A DNA stretch of 64,000 nt, taken from contig NZ_LMKV01000031.1 of NCBI RefSeq assembly GCF_001421665.1, forward strand, positions 78,447-142,446. Direction: 5' to 3'. The number at the start of each line of letters is the position of its first letter. Positions within the stretch are counted from its first letter, which is position 1. The translations under genes and the position numbers were made by a program. Positions 42,298-50,377 of this stretch are shown piece by piece. The stretch is from Sphingobium sp. Leaf26. GTDB taxonomy: Bacteria; Pseudomonadota; Alphaproteobacteria; Sphingomonadales; Sphingomonadaceae. Below the pieces are notes generated by a model, which saw nothing but the letters and a program-made list of their open reading frames with translations, was not told where the DNA came from and ran no database searches.

Positions 42298-43466
42298 GCA
42301 TCTATCCGCCGCCGCTCGACGCTGCGCAGGGCAATGCCATCCTGCCCTTCACCCTCGACGTGCCGCAAGCCGCGCTGGACGATCTGGCGGCCCGACTGGC
42401 ACGGATACGCTGGCCGGACCGGGAGACGGTGGACGACTGGTCGCAGGGTGTGCCGCTGGCGCGGATGCGCGTGCTGGTCGACCATTGGCGGGGCGCCTAT
42501 GACTGGCGGCGATGCGAGGCGGCCGTCAATGGCTGGCCCAATTATCGCACGGCGATAGACGGCCTCGGCATCCATTTTCTGCATATCCGGTCGCCGCATC
42601 CAGACGCCATGCCGATGATCTTGAGCCACGGCTGGCCCGGCACGTTCCTGGAATTTCTGGAGGTGATCGGACCATTGACCGATCCTACCCGTCATGGCGG
42701 CCGAGCGGAGGATGCCTTCCACATCGTCATTCCATCACTGCCTGGTTATGGATTATCCGATAAGCCTATCGCGACCGGCTGGACGGTGGAGCGGATCGCG
42801 CGCGCCTGGGGCACGCTGATGCAGCGGCTGGGCTATGATCGCTACGTCGCGCAAGGCGGCGACTGGGGATCGGCGATCACGCGGGCGATGGCGGTGCAGC
42901 GAGTACCGGGACTGGTCGGAATCCATCTCAACATGGTGGTCTGCTTCCCGCCGCCGGACGAGGATTTCACCGACGCGGAGGCGCAGGAGGCTCGCGACGT
43001 GGCCGAAGCGCACAAGCAGACCGGACTGGGCTATTCCACCCAGCAGAGCACGCGGCCGCAGACATTGGGCTATGCGCTGGCGGACTCGCCGGTCGGGCAA
43101 GCGGCGTGGATCTACGAGAAATTCCAGGCATGGACCGACCATGATGGCGATCCGGAACAGGCGCTGGATCGTGATGCGATGCTCGACACGATCATGCTCT
43201 ACTGGCTGACCGACAGCGCGGCGTCCTCCGCGCGGCTCTATTGGGAAAGTTTTCGCAGTGCCTTCGGCAATGCGCCGATCGACCTGCCGGTGGCGTGCAG
43301 CATCTTCCCGGCGGAAATGCGCCGCCCGCCGCGCCGCTGGGCGGAGCGGGTCTTTTCCGACATCATTTACTGGAACCGCGCGGCCAGAGGCGGGCATTTC
43401 GCCGCCTTCGAACAGCCCGCGACCTTCGTGGAAGAGGTCCGGGCCGGACTGCGCAGCCTCCGCTAG
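42294..43466 (+). CDS. epoxide hydrolase (EHN-domain type)
   Basis: A 390-residue alpha/beta-hydrolase of the microsomal/juvenile-hormone epoxide hydrolase type. The N-terminal EHN domain covers about residues 15-120 (DDLAARLARIRWPDRETVDD). The core has the oxyanion motif SHGWPGTFLEFLEV, the nucleophile Asp in QGGDWGSAITRAM and the general-base His in ARGGHFAAFEQPATF. It hydrolyses epoxides to trans-diols through an Asp-ester intermediate. It overlaps the kinase gene in ATGA and is the last gene of the operon starting at 38704. A repeat-type hairpin follows. The N-terminus after MSIYPPPLD has no signal peptide. Confidence 0.9.
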   Translation: MSIYPPPLDAAQGNAILPFTLDVPQAALDDLAARLARIRWPDRETVDDWSQGVPLARMRVLVDHWRGAYDWRRCEAAVNGWPNYRTAIDGLGIHFLHIRSPHPDAMPMILSHGWPGTFLEFLEVIGPLTDPTRHGGRAEDAFHIVIPSLPGYGLSDKPIATGWTVERIARAWGTLMQRLGYDRYVAQGGDWGSAITRAMAVQRVPGLVGIHLNMVVCFPPPDEDFTDAEAQEARDVAEAHKQTGLGYSTQQSTRPQTLGYALADSPVGQAAWIYEKFQAWTDHDGDPEQALDRDAMLDTIMLYWLTDSAASSARLYWESFRSAFGNAPIDLPVACSIFPAEMRRPPRRWAERVFSDIIYWNRAARGGHFAAFEQPATFVEEVRAGLRSLR

Positions 43467-43494
43467 ACTGCGGTGACTTTGCGTTGACCCACAC

Positions 43495-43524
43495 CGTCAT
43501 TGCGAGCGCGGCGAAGCAATGACG
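43495..43524. terminator. palindromic repeat / terminator between convergent genes
   Basis: CGTCATTGC (43495-43503) and GCAATGACG (43516-43524) form a perfect 9-bp stem around GAGCGCGGCGAA. This matches the widespread bacterial intergenic repeat beginning CGTCATTGCGAGCG. It lies between the convergent epoxide hydrolase and CoA-transferase genes and may terminate transcription in both directions. Confidence 0.65.
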
Positions 43525-43547
43525 ATTCAACCTCACGTCATCCCGCT

Positions 43548-44732
43548 CTAAATCACCCCGGCGGCGCGCAGGCCGGCAATTTCCTCCGGCGCAAACCCAG
43601 CCTCCGCCAGAACCGCGTCGCCATCCTCGCCGGGGCGCGGCGGTCCCTTGCGGATTTCGCCCGGCGTCTTGCTGAAGGTGACGGGCGGCTTCACATAAGG
43701 AAGCGGCCTGGCCAGCCCCTCCACCGGTACTTCGACCAGAAACTGGTCCCGCACATGGGGATCGTCCAGCGCCTCCTGCGGCGTCAGCAATGGACCGGCG
43801 GGAATGCGGTTGACCTCCAGGATCGGCAGGATTTCGGCATTGCCATATTGCCGTGCCCAGTCGGTCACGATGGCGCTCAAGACCGCGCCATTTTCGGCAC
43901 GCAGTTCGTCATTGGCGAAGCGCGGGTCGTCCACCAGATCCTCCCGCCCGATCATGCGCATGAAACGGCGGAACATGGGGTCGCCCAGCGCCACCATATA
44001 GACCCAGCCATCCTTCGTCTGAATGAGGTCCGCCGGGCCACCCGACTGCGCGCGGTTGCCGGTGCCGACCCGGTTGGTCTGGTTGCAATATTGGTCGAAC
44101 AGGAAATAATTGCCGACGGTCAGCGCGGTCTGGAGCAGGTTGGTTTCGACCTTCTGGCCCTCCCCCGTGCGGTCGCGATGGTGCAGCGCCGCCATCGCCC
44201 CGAACGCGGCGAGGAAGCCGGTGCTCATGTCGACCCAGGCCGAGTTGTGCTTCATCGGCTTGCCGGGATCGCCGCTGATATGGGTGAGGCCGCTCATCAC
44301 CTGCGCGATCGCATCGAAGCCCAGCCGATCGGCATAGGGACCGTCATTGCCGAAGGTCGTCATATGGACGAAGATGATGTCGGGCTTGATCGCCGCCATC
44401 CGCTCATAGTCCAGGCCAAGCGATGCGGCCGTCCGGCGAGGCAGGTTGGCGACGACGATATCGGCGGTCGGCAGCAGGCGATCGAACACCGCCCGCCCCT
44501 CTTCCTTCGACAGGTCGAGCGAAAGGCCTCGCTTGTTACGACCCAATTGGGTGAAGCCGACGCCGCCATGGAACCCGTCCTTGAAGGGCAAGGTGCTCCG
44601 GTCCTCCGCGCCGCCGGGGGTTTCGATGCGGATCACGTCCGCGCCCAGATCCGCCATCAGCACCGTGGCAGCCGGCCCCGCGACGAAGCGGGTGACGTCC
44701 AGTATCCTGATCCCGTCCAGCAAGCCTGTCAT
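43548..44732 (-). CDS. family III CoA-transferase (CaiB/BaiF)
   Basis: A 394-residue CoA-transferase of the formyl-CoA transferase type. Blocks include GIRILDVTRFVAGPAATVLM, ADLGADVIRIETP, LGRNKRGLSLDLS and the proposed nucleophile Asp in SAWVDMSTGFLAAFGAMAAL, followed by GEGQKVET. It should move CoA between acyl-CoA and a free acid. It lacks the GHDINY motif of the racemase-like paralogue at 20157-21281, so the two have different jobs. It is the last gene of a leftward operon (crotonase, ligase, crotonase, transferase). Confidence 0.88.
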   Translation of the reverse strand: MTGLLDGIRILDVTRFVAGPAATVLMADLGADVIRIETPGGAEDRSTLPFKDGFHGGVGFTQLGRNKRGLSLDLSKEEGRAVFDRLLPTADIVVANLPRRTAASLGLDYERMAAIKPDIIFVHMTTFGNDGPYADRLGFDAIAQVMSGLTHISGDPGKPMKHNSAWVDMSTGFLAAFGAMAALHHRDRTGEGQKVETNLLQTALTVGNYFLFDQYCNQTNRVGTGNRAQSGGPADLIQTKDGWVYMVALGDPMFRRFMRMIGREDLVDDPRFANDELRAENGAVLSAIVTDWARQYGNAEILPILEVNRIPAGPLLTPQEALDDPHVRDQFLVEVPVEGLARPLPYVKPPVTFSKTPGEIRKGPPRPGEDGDAVLAEAGFAPEEIAGLRAAGVI

Positions 44733-44733
44733 G

Positions 44734-45534
44734 TCATCGTCCTTTGAAATTGGGGGCGCGCTTTTCAGTGAAGGTGGTGACGCCCTCCGCGAAATCCTGC
44801 GTGGCGGCGCACAGGCCGGCGGCCCGCCCCTCCAGCGCCAGTTGATCGGTCAGGGCGTTGCCCGACGCGGCGTTGAGCAAGAGCCGGGCCTGCCCCAGCG
44901 CCACGGTCGGCGCGGCGGCAAGGCGACGAAGCAGCGCCTCCGTCGCCATGTCCAGTTCAGCATCGGGATGCAGCCAGGTGGCAAGGCCGCAATCCAGCGC
45001 CTCCTGCGCGCTCAGCCGATCGCCCAGCAGGCACATCTGCTTCGCCTTGCGCATGCCGACGATGCGCGGCAGGTGCCAACTGGTCGCGCCGTCCGGGCTG
45101 GTGCCGATCCCGGCATTGGCCACCATGAAAAGGGCGGTGTCGGAAATGATCGCGAAGTCGGCCGCCGCGACATAGCCGATGCTGGCCCCTGCGCAGGCGC
45201 CACGCACCTTGGCGACGATCGGCTTTGGCATCCGCTCCAGCAGGGCGAAAAGCGGCAGCGTGTCGAGAGCCAGCGTTTCGAACAGGGCACCGCGCTCTTC
45301 GGGCACGATATCGGCACTGCGCGCGAAGGCCTTCACGTCGCCGCCGGCCATGAAATGATCGCCTGCCCCCGTCAGCAGGATCACGCGCACATCGTCGCGC
45401 CGCTCGCACTCCCGCAGGAAGGCGATCATGCCCTCGACCATGGCCGACGTCAGCGCGTTGCGGGCGGCAGGACGATTGAAGATGATGCGGGCGATGCCCC
45501 CGTCGATGTGCGTGAGCAGTTCAGGCTCTGACAT
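44734..45534 (-). CDS. enoyl-CoA hydratase/isomerase family protein
   Basis: A 266-residue crotonase. Oxyanion-loop regions are HFMAGGDVKAFA and VRGACAGASIGYVAAADFAI. At the active site both hydratase Glu positions are changed: IGTSPDGATSWHL carries Asp in place of the usual GxE motif, and AKQMCLLGDRL has no Glu. This is closer to isomerase or other non-hydratase crotonases. It starts inside the ligase gene (14-bp overlap) and ends 1 bp before the CoA-transferase start, so it is part of a tight operon. The N-terminus is SEPELLTHIDGGIARIIFNR. Confidence 0.85.
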   Translation of the reverse strand: MSEPELLTHIDGGIARIIFNRPAARNALTSAMVEGMIAFLRECERRDDVRVILLTGAGDHFMAGGDVKAFARSADIVPEERGALFETLALDTLPLFALLERMPKPIVAKVRGACAGASIGYVAAADFAIISDTALFMVANAGIGTSPDGATSWHLPRIVGMRKAKQMCLLGDRLSAQEALDCGLATWLHPDAELDMATEALLRRLAAAPTVALGQARLLLNAASGNALTDQLALEGRAAGLCAATQDFAEGVTTFTEKRAPNFKGR

Positions 45535-47038
45535 GCGCTTCTCCTGATGACGCCGGCCAGTAGCGCGCCTTCAACAGGCGTTTCAGCAACTTGCCGGTGG
45601 GTTCGCGCGGCATGTCGGCTTCGAAGTCGATGCTGCGCGGGCATTTGTTGGTGGCGAGCCGTTCGCGGCACCAGCCGATGAGTTCATCGGCCAGCGCCGG
45701 ACCGACCAAGGCGAGATCGCGCGGCTGGACGACCGCCTTCACTTCTTCGCCATATTCGGGGTTGGGAATGCCGAAGACGGCGACGTCCTGTACGGCGGGA
45801 TGGGTACTGAGCAGGTTTTCCGTTTCCTGCGGGTAGATGTTCACGCCGCCCGCATTGATGACATAGTCGCGCCGGTCGGTGAGGAAGAGATAGCCGTCCG
45901 CATCGACATGCCCGATATCGCCGAACGTCGCCCAGCCGCGCGCGTCATAGGCGCGGCCAGTCTTGTCCGGATCATTGTGATAGGCGAAGCCACCGCAGCC
46001 TTCGAACATGACGAGGCCGGTCTGCCCGGCACCGAGTTCGCGCCCGTCATCGTCTACGATATGCAGGATGCCGCGCGTGGCCCGCCCGACCGACCCTTTC
46101 CTTTGCAGCCATTCCTGCGGGCCGATCGCGGTCTGCCCGACGGATTCGGAGCCGCCATAATATTCGTGAAGGATCGGTCCCCACCAATCCATCATCGCGT
46201 CCTTGACCGGTACCGGGCAGGGCGCGGCGCTGTGGATGGCGAAGCGGTGGGCGCTGTCATCGAAACGGCGCTGATCGGGGTCCAGTTGCAGCATGCGCAC
46301 GAACATGGTGGCGACCCACTGACTATGGGTGACGCGATAGGTTTGAAGCGCACGCAGGGCTGCGGCGGCGTCGAATGTCTCCATGATGATGGCCGTGCCG
46401 CCGGCCTGCTGCACCGCCATCGTCCATTTGAGCGGCGCGGTATGATAAAGCGGCGCGGGCGACAGATAGACGGTGTCGCGATCCAGTTGGAACAGATCGA
46501 CCAGCGTGGCGGTGAGCGGGTGCGGCGCCCCGATCGGTGCGGGGATCAGATGGGGCGTGATCCCCTTGGGACGCCCGGTCGTGCCGGCGGAATAGACCAT
46601 GGCGCTGCCGCGCGTTTCATCCGGGATCGGCGTGGCAGGCAGCGGCGCGATGGCGCGATCGTAGCTGTCGCCGAGGAGGAGCAGTTCGACGTCGGCGCCG
46701 AGCAGCGTGGCAATGCCGTCATGATCGACCGAGGGCGATGCGAACAGCAGCGTGGCCCCGCTGTCGCGGACGATATAGGCGGCCTCATCCGCCTTGAGCC
46801 GCGTGCTGATGGGGACGAAGAGCAGGCCGGCATTATAGGCGCCCCAGGCGATCTCATGATAATGGGGGCTGTTGTCGATCCAGAGGGCAACGCGGTCGCC
46901 CGGTCGCAACCCGCGCGCGCGCAGCAGGTGCGCGACGCGATTGGCGCGCTCGTCCAGTTCGGCGAAGCTGACCGCCTGCCCGCTGCCCGCCATGATGATC
47001 GCGGGGCGGCTGTCCTGTCTGTAATCGCGCGGGTGCAT
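45521..47038 (-). CDS. AMP-dependent acyl-CoA ligase
   Basis: A 505-residue adenylate-forming enzyme that activates a carboxylic acid with ATP and CoA. Motif A3 is YSAGTTGRPKGITP. The substrate-pocket region contains HEYYGGSESVGQTAIG. The hinge and A8 region is LTDRRDYVINAGGVNIYPQE, and the catalytic Lys is in PREPTGKLLKRLLKARYW. The acid could be the imported substrate or one made by the ALDH. A crotonase gene lies 4 bp upstream and another overlaps its 3' end by 14 bp. The pocket does not reveal chain length or ring type. Confidence 0.92.
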   Translation of the reverse strand: MHPRDYRQDSRPAIIMAGSGQAVSFAELDERANRVAHLLRARGLRPGDRVALWIDNSPHYHEIAWGAYNAGLLFVPISTRLKADEAAYIVRDSGATLLFASPSVDHDGIATLLGADVELLLLGDSYDRAIAPLPATPIPDETRGSAMVYSAGTTGRPKGITPHLIPAPIGAPHPLTATLVDLFQLDRDTVYLSPAPLYHTAPLKWTMAVQQAGGTAIIMETFDAAAALRALQTYRVTHSQWVATMFVRMLQLDPDQRRFDDSAHRFAIHSAAPCPVPVKDAMMDWWGPILHEYYGGSESVGQTAIGPQEWLQRKGSVGRATRGILHIVDDDGRELGAGQTGLVMFEGCGGFAYHNDPDKTGRAYDARGWATFGDIGHVDADGYLFLTDRRDYVINAGGVNIYPQETENLLSTHPAVQDVAVFGIPNPEYGEEVKAVVQPRDLALVGPALADELIGWCRERLATNKCPRSIDFEADMPREPTGKLLKRLLKARYWPASSGEAHVRA

Positions 47039-47042
47039 GGGT

Positions 47043-47837
47043 TCAGCGATTGTTGAAGCTGGCCTGGCGCTTCTCCTTGAGCGCGGCGAGGGCTTCCTTC
47101 AGATCCTCGCTGGTCATGGCATATTGTTCCAGCGCCATGGCGAATTCGAAATGGTCGAGCGCGGCGCGCTGCATGCTGTGGTTGAGCGCGCGCTTGGTAT
47201 ATTGGACCGCGAGCGGCGGCAGCGCGGCGACCTTCGCCGCCAGTTGCTGCGCCAGTGGCAGTGCCTGTTCCGGCTCGTCCACCAGTTCGCTGATCGCGCC
47301 AAGACTATGCGCTTCCTCTGCGCCGATCGGGTCGCCGGTCAGCAGATGACGCTTGGACTTGAGCAGGCCGAAGGCAGCCGGCCAGACCAGCGTGCCGCCA
47401 TCGCCCGCGACCAGACCGACCTTCACATGCGGATCGCCGATCCTGACATTGCGTGATGCGACGATGATGTCCGCCGACAGCGCCAGCGACGTGCCGAGGC
47501 CATAGACATCGCCTTGCAGTGCGACGATCACCGGAACGGCGATTTCCGCCATGCCATGGATCACCCGGCGCCCATTGTCATAGGCGTCCATGCGCGCGTC
47601 ATAATCCTCGATCAGGCGATGAATCTCGTCGAAATTGCCGCCGGCCGAAAAGCAGCGACCAGTGGACGCGATAACGAGCGCGCGCAGCTTGCCGGGACGG
47701 CGCAGCCTTTCGATCACCGACACGATTTCGCCGGTCATCACCTCGTCCATGGAATTCAGCACATCGGGGCGATTGAGCGTCAGCGTCGCCACATGGTCCT
47801 GCTCTGCATAGATGATGGACGTGAAATCGCTGGCCAT
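47043..47837 (-). CDS. enoyl-CoA hydratase/isomerase family protein
   Basis: A 264-residue crotonase starting ASDFTSIIYAEQDHVATLTL. It has RCFSAGGNFDEIHRLIEDYD and LQGDVYGLGTSLALSADIIV oxyanion loops. The catalytic region reads KVGLVAGDGGTLVWP, again with Asp rather than Glu at the first position, and the second Glu is missing. It is the first gene of the leftward operon with the acyl-CoA ligase. The divergent SDR gene shares a 97-bp promoter region that carries a motif copy at 47870-47884. A non-hydratase crotonase role, such as isomerase or retro-Claisen hydrolase, should be considered. Confidence 0.85.
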   Translation of the reverse strand: MASDFTSIIYAEQDHVATLTLNRPDVLNSMDEVMTGEIVSVIERLRRPGKLRALVIASTGRCFSAGGNFDEIHRLIEDYDARMDAYDNGRRVIHGMAEIAVPVIVALQGDVYGLGTSLALSADIIVASRNVRIGDPHVKVGLVAGDGGTLVWPAAFGLLKSKRHLLTGDPIGAEEAHSLGAISELVDEPEQALPLAQQLAAKVAALPPLAVQYTKRALNHSMQRAALDHFEFAMALEQYAMTSEDLKEALAALKEKRQASFNNR

Positions 47838-47869
47838 GTGCCCTCCCCAAATTTTGATTGTCTGTGTAT

Positions 47870-47884
47870 GATAATCTTGCGAAC
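47870..47884 (+). promoter_or_regulatory. KRTRWKCTWGCGWWY motif copy
   Basis: GATAATCTTGCGAAC lies in the divergent promoter region between the crotonase/ligase operon (minus, start 47837) and the SDR gene (plus, start 47935). It is the rightmost of five copies noticed and the last catabolic promoter before the efflux genes. Confidence 0.5.
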
Positions 47885-47934
47885 TTATTTTGCAATCCGT
47901 ATCGTTACCTTAAATCGGATCGTGGAGAGGATAT

Positions 47935-48696
47935 ATGGCAAAGCGGTTTGACGGGCGCGTCGCGCTGGTCGTGGGCGGTACATCGGGGATCGGTTTGGCG
48001 ACGGCGCAGGCCTTTGCGACGGAAGGCGCGAAGGTGATGATCGCCGGGCGGCGCGTGGCGGAGGGTGAGGAAGGCGTCTCGGCGATCCGCGAGGCCGGCG
48101 GCACGGCCGGTTTCGTGCAGGCGGATATCACGCAGCCCGAATCGGTCGCGGCGATGGTGGCCAGGACGGTCGAAACCTTCGGCGCCCTACATGTCGCCTA
48201 TAATAATGCCGGCATCACCGGCACGGTGAACCTGTTCGTGGAGGATGCCGACCTTGTCATGTTCGAACAGGTGATGGCGATCAACGTCACCGGCACATGG
48301 CTGGCGATGAAATATCAGGTGCCCGCCATCCTGGCGTCCGGCGGCGGCGCCATCGTCAATTGCGGATCGGTGGCGGGGCTGCGCGGCAGTCCGGGATGCA
48401 GCGCCTATTATGGCAGCAAGCATGCGGTGCTGGGCATGACCAAATGCGTGGCGCTGGAAAATGCGGCGCGGGGCATTCGCGTCAATGCCGTCTGTCCCGG
48501 TCTTGTGATGACCGATCTGGTCGAAGCGGGCTTTGCCGGCGCGGAGGCCAAACTGGCGATGCTGACCGCGAGAATCCCGATGCAGCGACCCGGCCTGCCG
48601 CAGGAGGTGGCGGGCGCGGTGCTATGGCTGGCGTCGGAGGAGGCGAGTTTCATCAACGGTGTCGCTTTGCCCGTCGATGGCGGCACGGCAATCTGA
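47935..48696 (+). CDS. short-chain dehydrogenase/reductase
   Basis: A 253-residue classical SDR. The cofactor motif is VVGGTSGIGLATAQAFATEG, with NNAGI, catalytic Ser in VNCGSVAGLRGSPG and YYGSK (Tyr, Lys), then PG and the C-terminal SFINGVALPVDGGTAI. A GGAGAGGATAT ribosome site precedes the start. It probably oxidises a secondary alcohol, for instance a 3-hydroxyacyl-CoA, with NAD(P). The tandem ABM-like gene follows after 13 bp. Note that it is distinct from the SDR at 39296-40129. Confidence 0.9.
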   Translation: MAKRFDGRVALVVGGTSGIGLATAQAFATEGAKVMIAGRRVAEGEEGVSAIREAGGTAGFVQADITQPESVAAMVARTVETFGALHVAYNNAGITGTVNLFVEDADLVMFEQVMAINVTGTWLAMKYQVPAILASGGGAIVNCGSVAGLRGSPGCSAYYGSKHAVLGMTKCVALENAARGIRVNAVCPGLVMTDLVEAGFAGAEAKLAMLTARIPMQRPGLPQEVAGAVLWLASEEASFINGVALPVDGGTAI

Positions 48697-48709
48697 AGGG
48701 GAGTAGAAG

Positions 48710-49450
48710 ATGGAGAAAATCTACGGCTTCGTGCCGATTGCCATTCACGACGGCGATACCGCCGCATTTGAGGCGGCGGCGCGCGCCTGCCACGATGCCA
48801 TCCTGCCCGACATCACCGGCACACAATATTATGAATGGTATTTGAGTGCCGACGGGCGGCAGGCCTATGTCATTGAGGTCTATGACGATCCGGCCGCGCT
48901 GGCGCTGCATGGAAAGATGCAGAATGGCCGGGTGGCGGAGGTCATGGCCCATGCCGACCTGTCGATCAGTTTCGCCGGGCAGGTGCCAGATGCGGTACAG
49001 GATCGAATGCGGCAGAAGCTGGGTCGCGCGGACTATTTGGGACCGCTAGCCTTCGGCCGGATGACCGATCCGGCGCCGCATCGCGTTCCGCCACCGGGCG
49101 ACGAACGGCTCTGCGCGCTCGCCTGGTTCCGGCCGCATGGGGGTCAGGCCGAACGGTTTCGCGATCTGGCGCGGCAGGCCTATGATCAGGCTAGCACCCT
49201 CGATCCCGGCACGTTCGGCTATGAATGGTTCTTCGACGCGGATGGCAATTGCGTGGCGCTGGACGTCTATCGCGATGCCGATGCGATGCTGGCGCATATG
49301 CGCAATTGCGGACCGATCATGGCGCAGATGCTGGAGATTGCCGACGCGCGCACGATCCTGTTCGGCGCGCTGCCGCCGGAGATCGAGGCGCGACTGCGGC
49401 CGGAACTGGGTATCACCCGCTATCCCCGCCGATTGCACGGGATCGGTTGA
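48710..49450 (+). CDS. tandem ABM-like dimeric alpha/beta-barrel protein
   Basis: A 246-residue protein made of two similar halves. The first (about residues 3-90) has AAFEAAARACHDAILPDITG and YYEWYLSADGRQAYVIEVYD. The second (about 135-225) has ERFRDLARQAYDQASTLDPG and YEWFFDADGNCVALDVYRD. The repeated (Y)YEW(Y/F)(L/F)..DG..(A/C)(Y/V)..(E/D)VY pattern shows an internal duplication of an antibiotic-biosynthesis-monooxygenase-like fold, so one chain could form the barrel that usually needs two. Such folds serve as cofactor-free oxygenases or isomerases, or as ligand binders. It follows an SDR gene with a GGGGAG ribosome site. The function is unknown. Confidence 0.65.
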   Translation: MEKIYGFVPIAIHDGDTAAFEAAARACHDAILPDITGTQYYEWYLSADGRQAYVIEVYDDPAALALHGKMQNGRVAEVMAHADLSISFAGQVPDAVQDRMRQKLGRADYLGPLAFGRMTDPAPHRVPPPGDERLCALAWFRPHGGQAERFRDLARQAYDQASTLDPGTFGYEWFFDADGNCVALDVYRDADAMLAHMRNCGPIMAQMLEIADARTILFGALPPEIEARLRPELGITRYPRRLHGIG

Positions 49451-49465
49451 CGCATGCCTGCTGTT

Positions 49466-50377
49466 TCAGGCCATCGGAACGGACGGCCCCGCGCCTGACC
49501 GCCGGATCGCATCCTGAAAGGCACGCGCGGTCGGCGGAAGCTCGCTCTTGTGTATCATCCACAGCCGGGTGCGAAAGGCCGGGACGAGCGGGCGCAATAT
49601 CACCTTGTCGACATGAAGACGCGAGAGCGAGCGCGACAATATGGTGGCGCCAAAGCCAGCTGCGACTAAGCCTAGCAGGGTAGCGAAACTGCCGACCTCC
49701 AGCGCGATGCTGGGGCGGAAGCCGGCCTGTTCGCACAGGGCGAAGAAATGGTCGTTGAAGTCCGTGCTGCTGGTGGTGGCGTAAAGGACGAAGGGAACAC
49801 CGGCGAGATCGGCGATGGACGGATCCGCCTCGCGCCGGGCGAGATCATGATCCTGTCGCATGGCGAGCAACATATCCTCCTCCAGCAACCATGTGGCGCT
49901 GAGTCCATCGGGCACGGTCGGCGGCGCGACGCCACGAATGATGCCGATGTCCAAATCCCCCCGTTCGATCAACGCGATCTGATCGTCACGCCCCAATTCC
50001 TGCACGCGCAGGTCGACATGGGGAAAGCCCTGGCGGAAATCATAGAGCGCGTCGGCGATCTGCGGCACGAAGGGGGCAGAGGCGGTAAAGCCGAGCGCGA
50101 GCCGGCCGAGATGGCCGTTCTGGGTCCGTCGCGCGACCTGCGCCGCGTGATCCGCCTGTGCCAATGTCTTGCGCGCCTCGGGCAGGAACAGCCGGCCCGC
50201 CTCCGTCAGGGCGACGCGGCGGCTGGTCCGGTCGAACAGGCGCGCGCCCAGTTCATCCTCCAGCGCGCGGATCTGTTGGCTGAGTGGTGGCTGCGACATG
50301 CCCAAGCGACGGGCCGCCCGGCCGAAATGCAATTCCTCCGCCACGCAGAGGAAATAACGCAGGTGCCGCAAGTCCAT
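49466..50377 (-). CDS. LysR-type transcriptional regulator
   Basis: A 303-residue LysR regulator. The N-terminal winged helix-turn-helix is clear (MDLRHLRYFLCVAEELHFGR, ARRLGMSQPPLSQQIRALE), followed by a periplasmic-binding-protein-like effector domain that starts near residue 90 (LGRLALGFTASAPFVPQIAD). This subtype resembles BenM/CatM-like regulators of aromatic catabolism. It is divergent from the RND efflux operon across 246 bp and convergent with the tandem ABM gene. LysR proteins often control the divergent neighbour, so the efflux operon is the first candidate target; catabolic genes to the left are another. Confidence 0.9.
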   Translation of the reverse strand: MDLRHLRYFLCVAEELHFGRAARRLGMSQPPLSQQIRALEDELGARLFDRTSRRVALTEAGRLFLPEARKTLAQADHAAQVARRTQNGHLGRLALGFTASAPFVPQIADALYDFRQGFPHVDLRVQELGRDDQIALIERGDLDIGIIRGVAPPTVPDGLSATWLLEEDMLLAMRQDHDLARREADPSIADLAGVPFVLYATTSSTDFNDHFFALCEQAGFRPSIALEVGSFATLLGLVAAGFGATILSRSLSRLHVDKVILRPLVPAFRTRLWMIHKSELPPTARAFQDAIRRSGAGPSVPMA

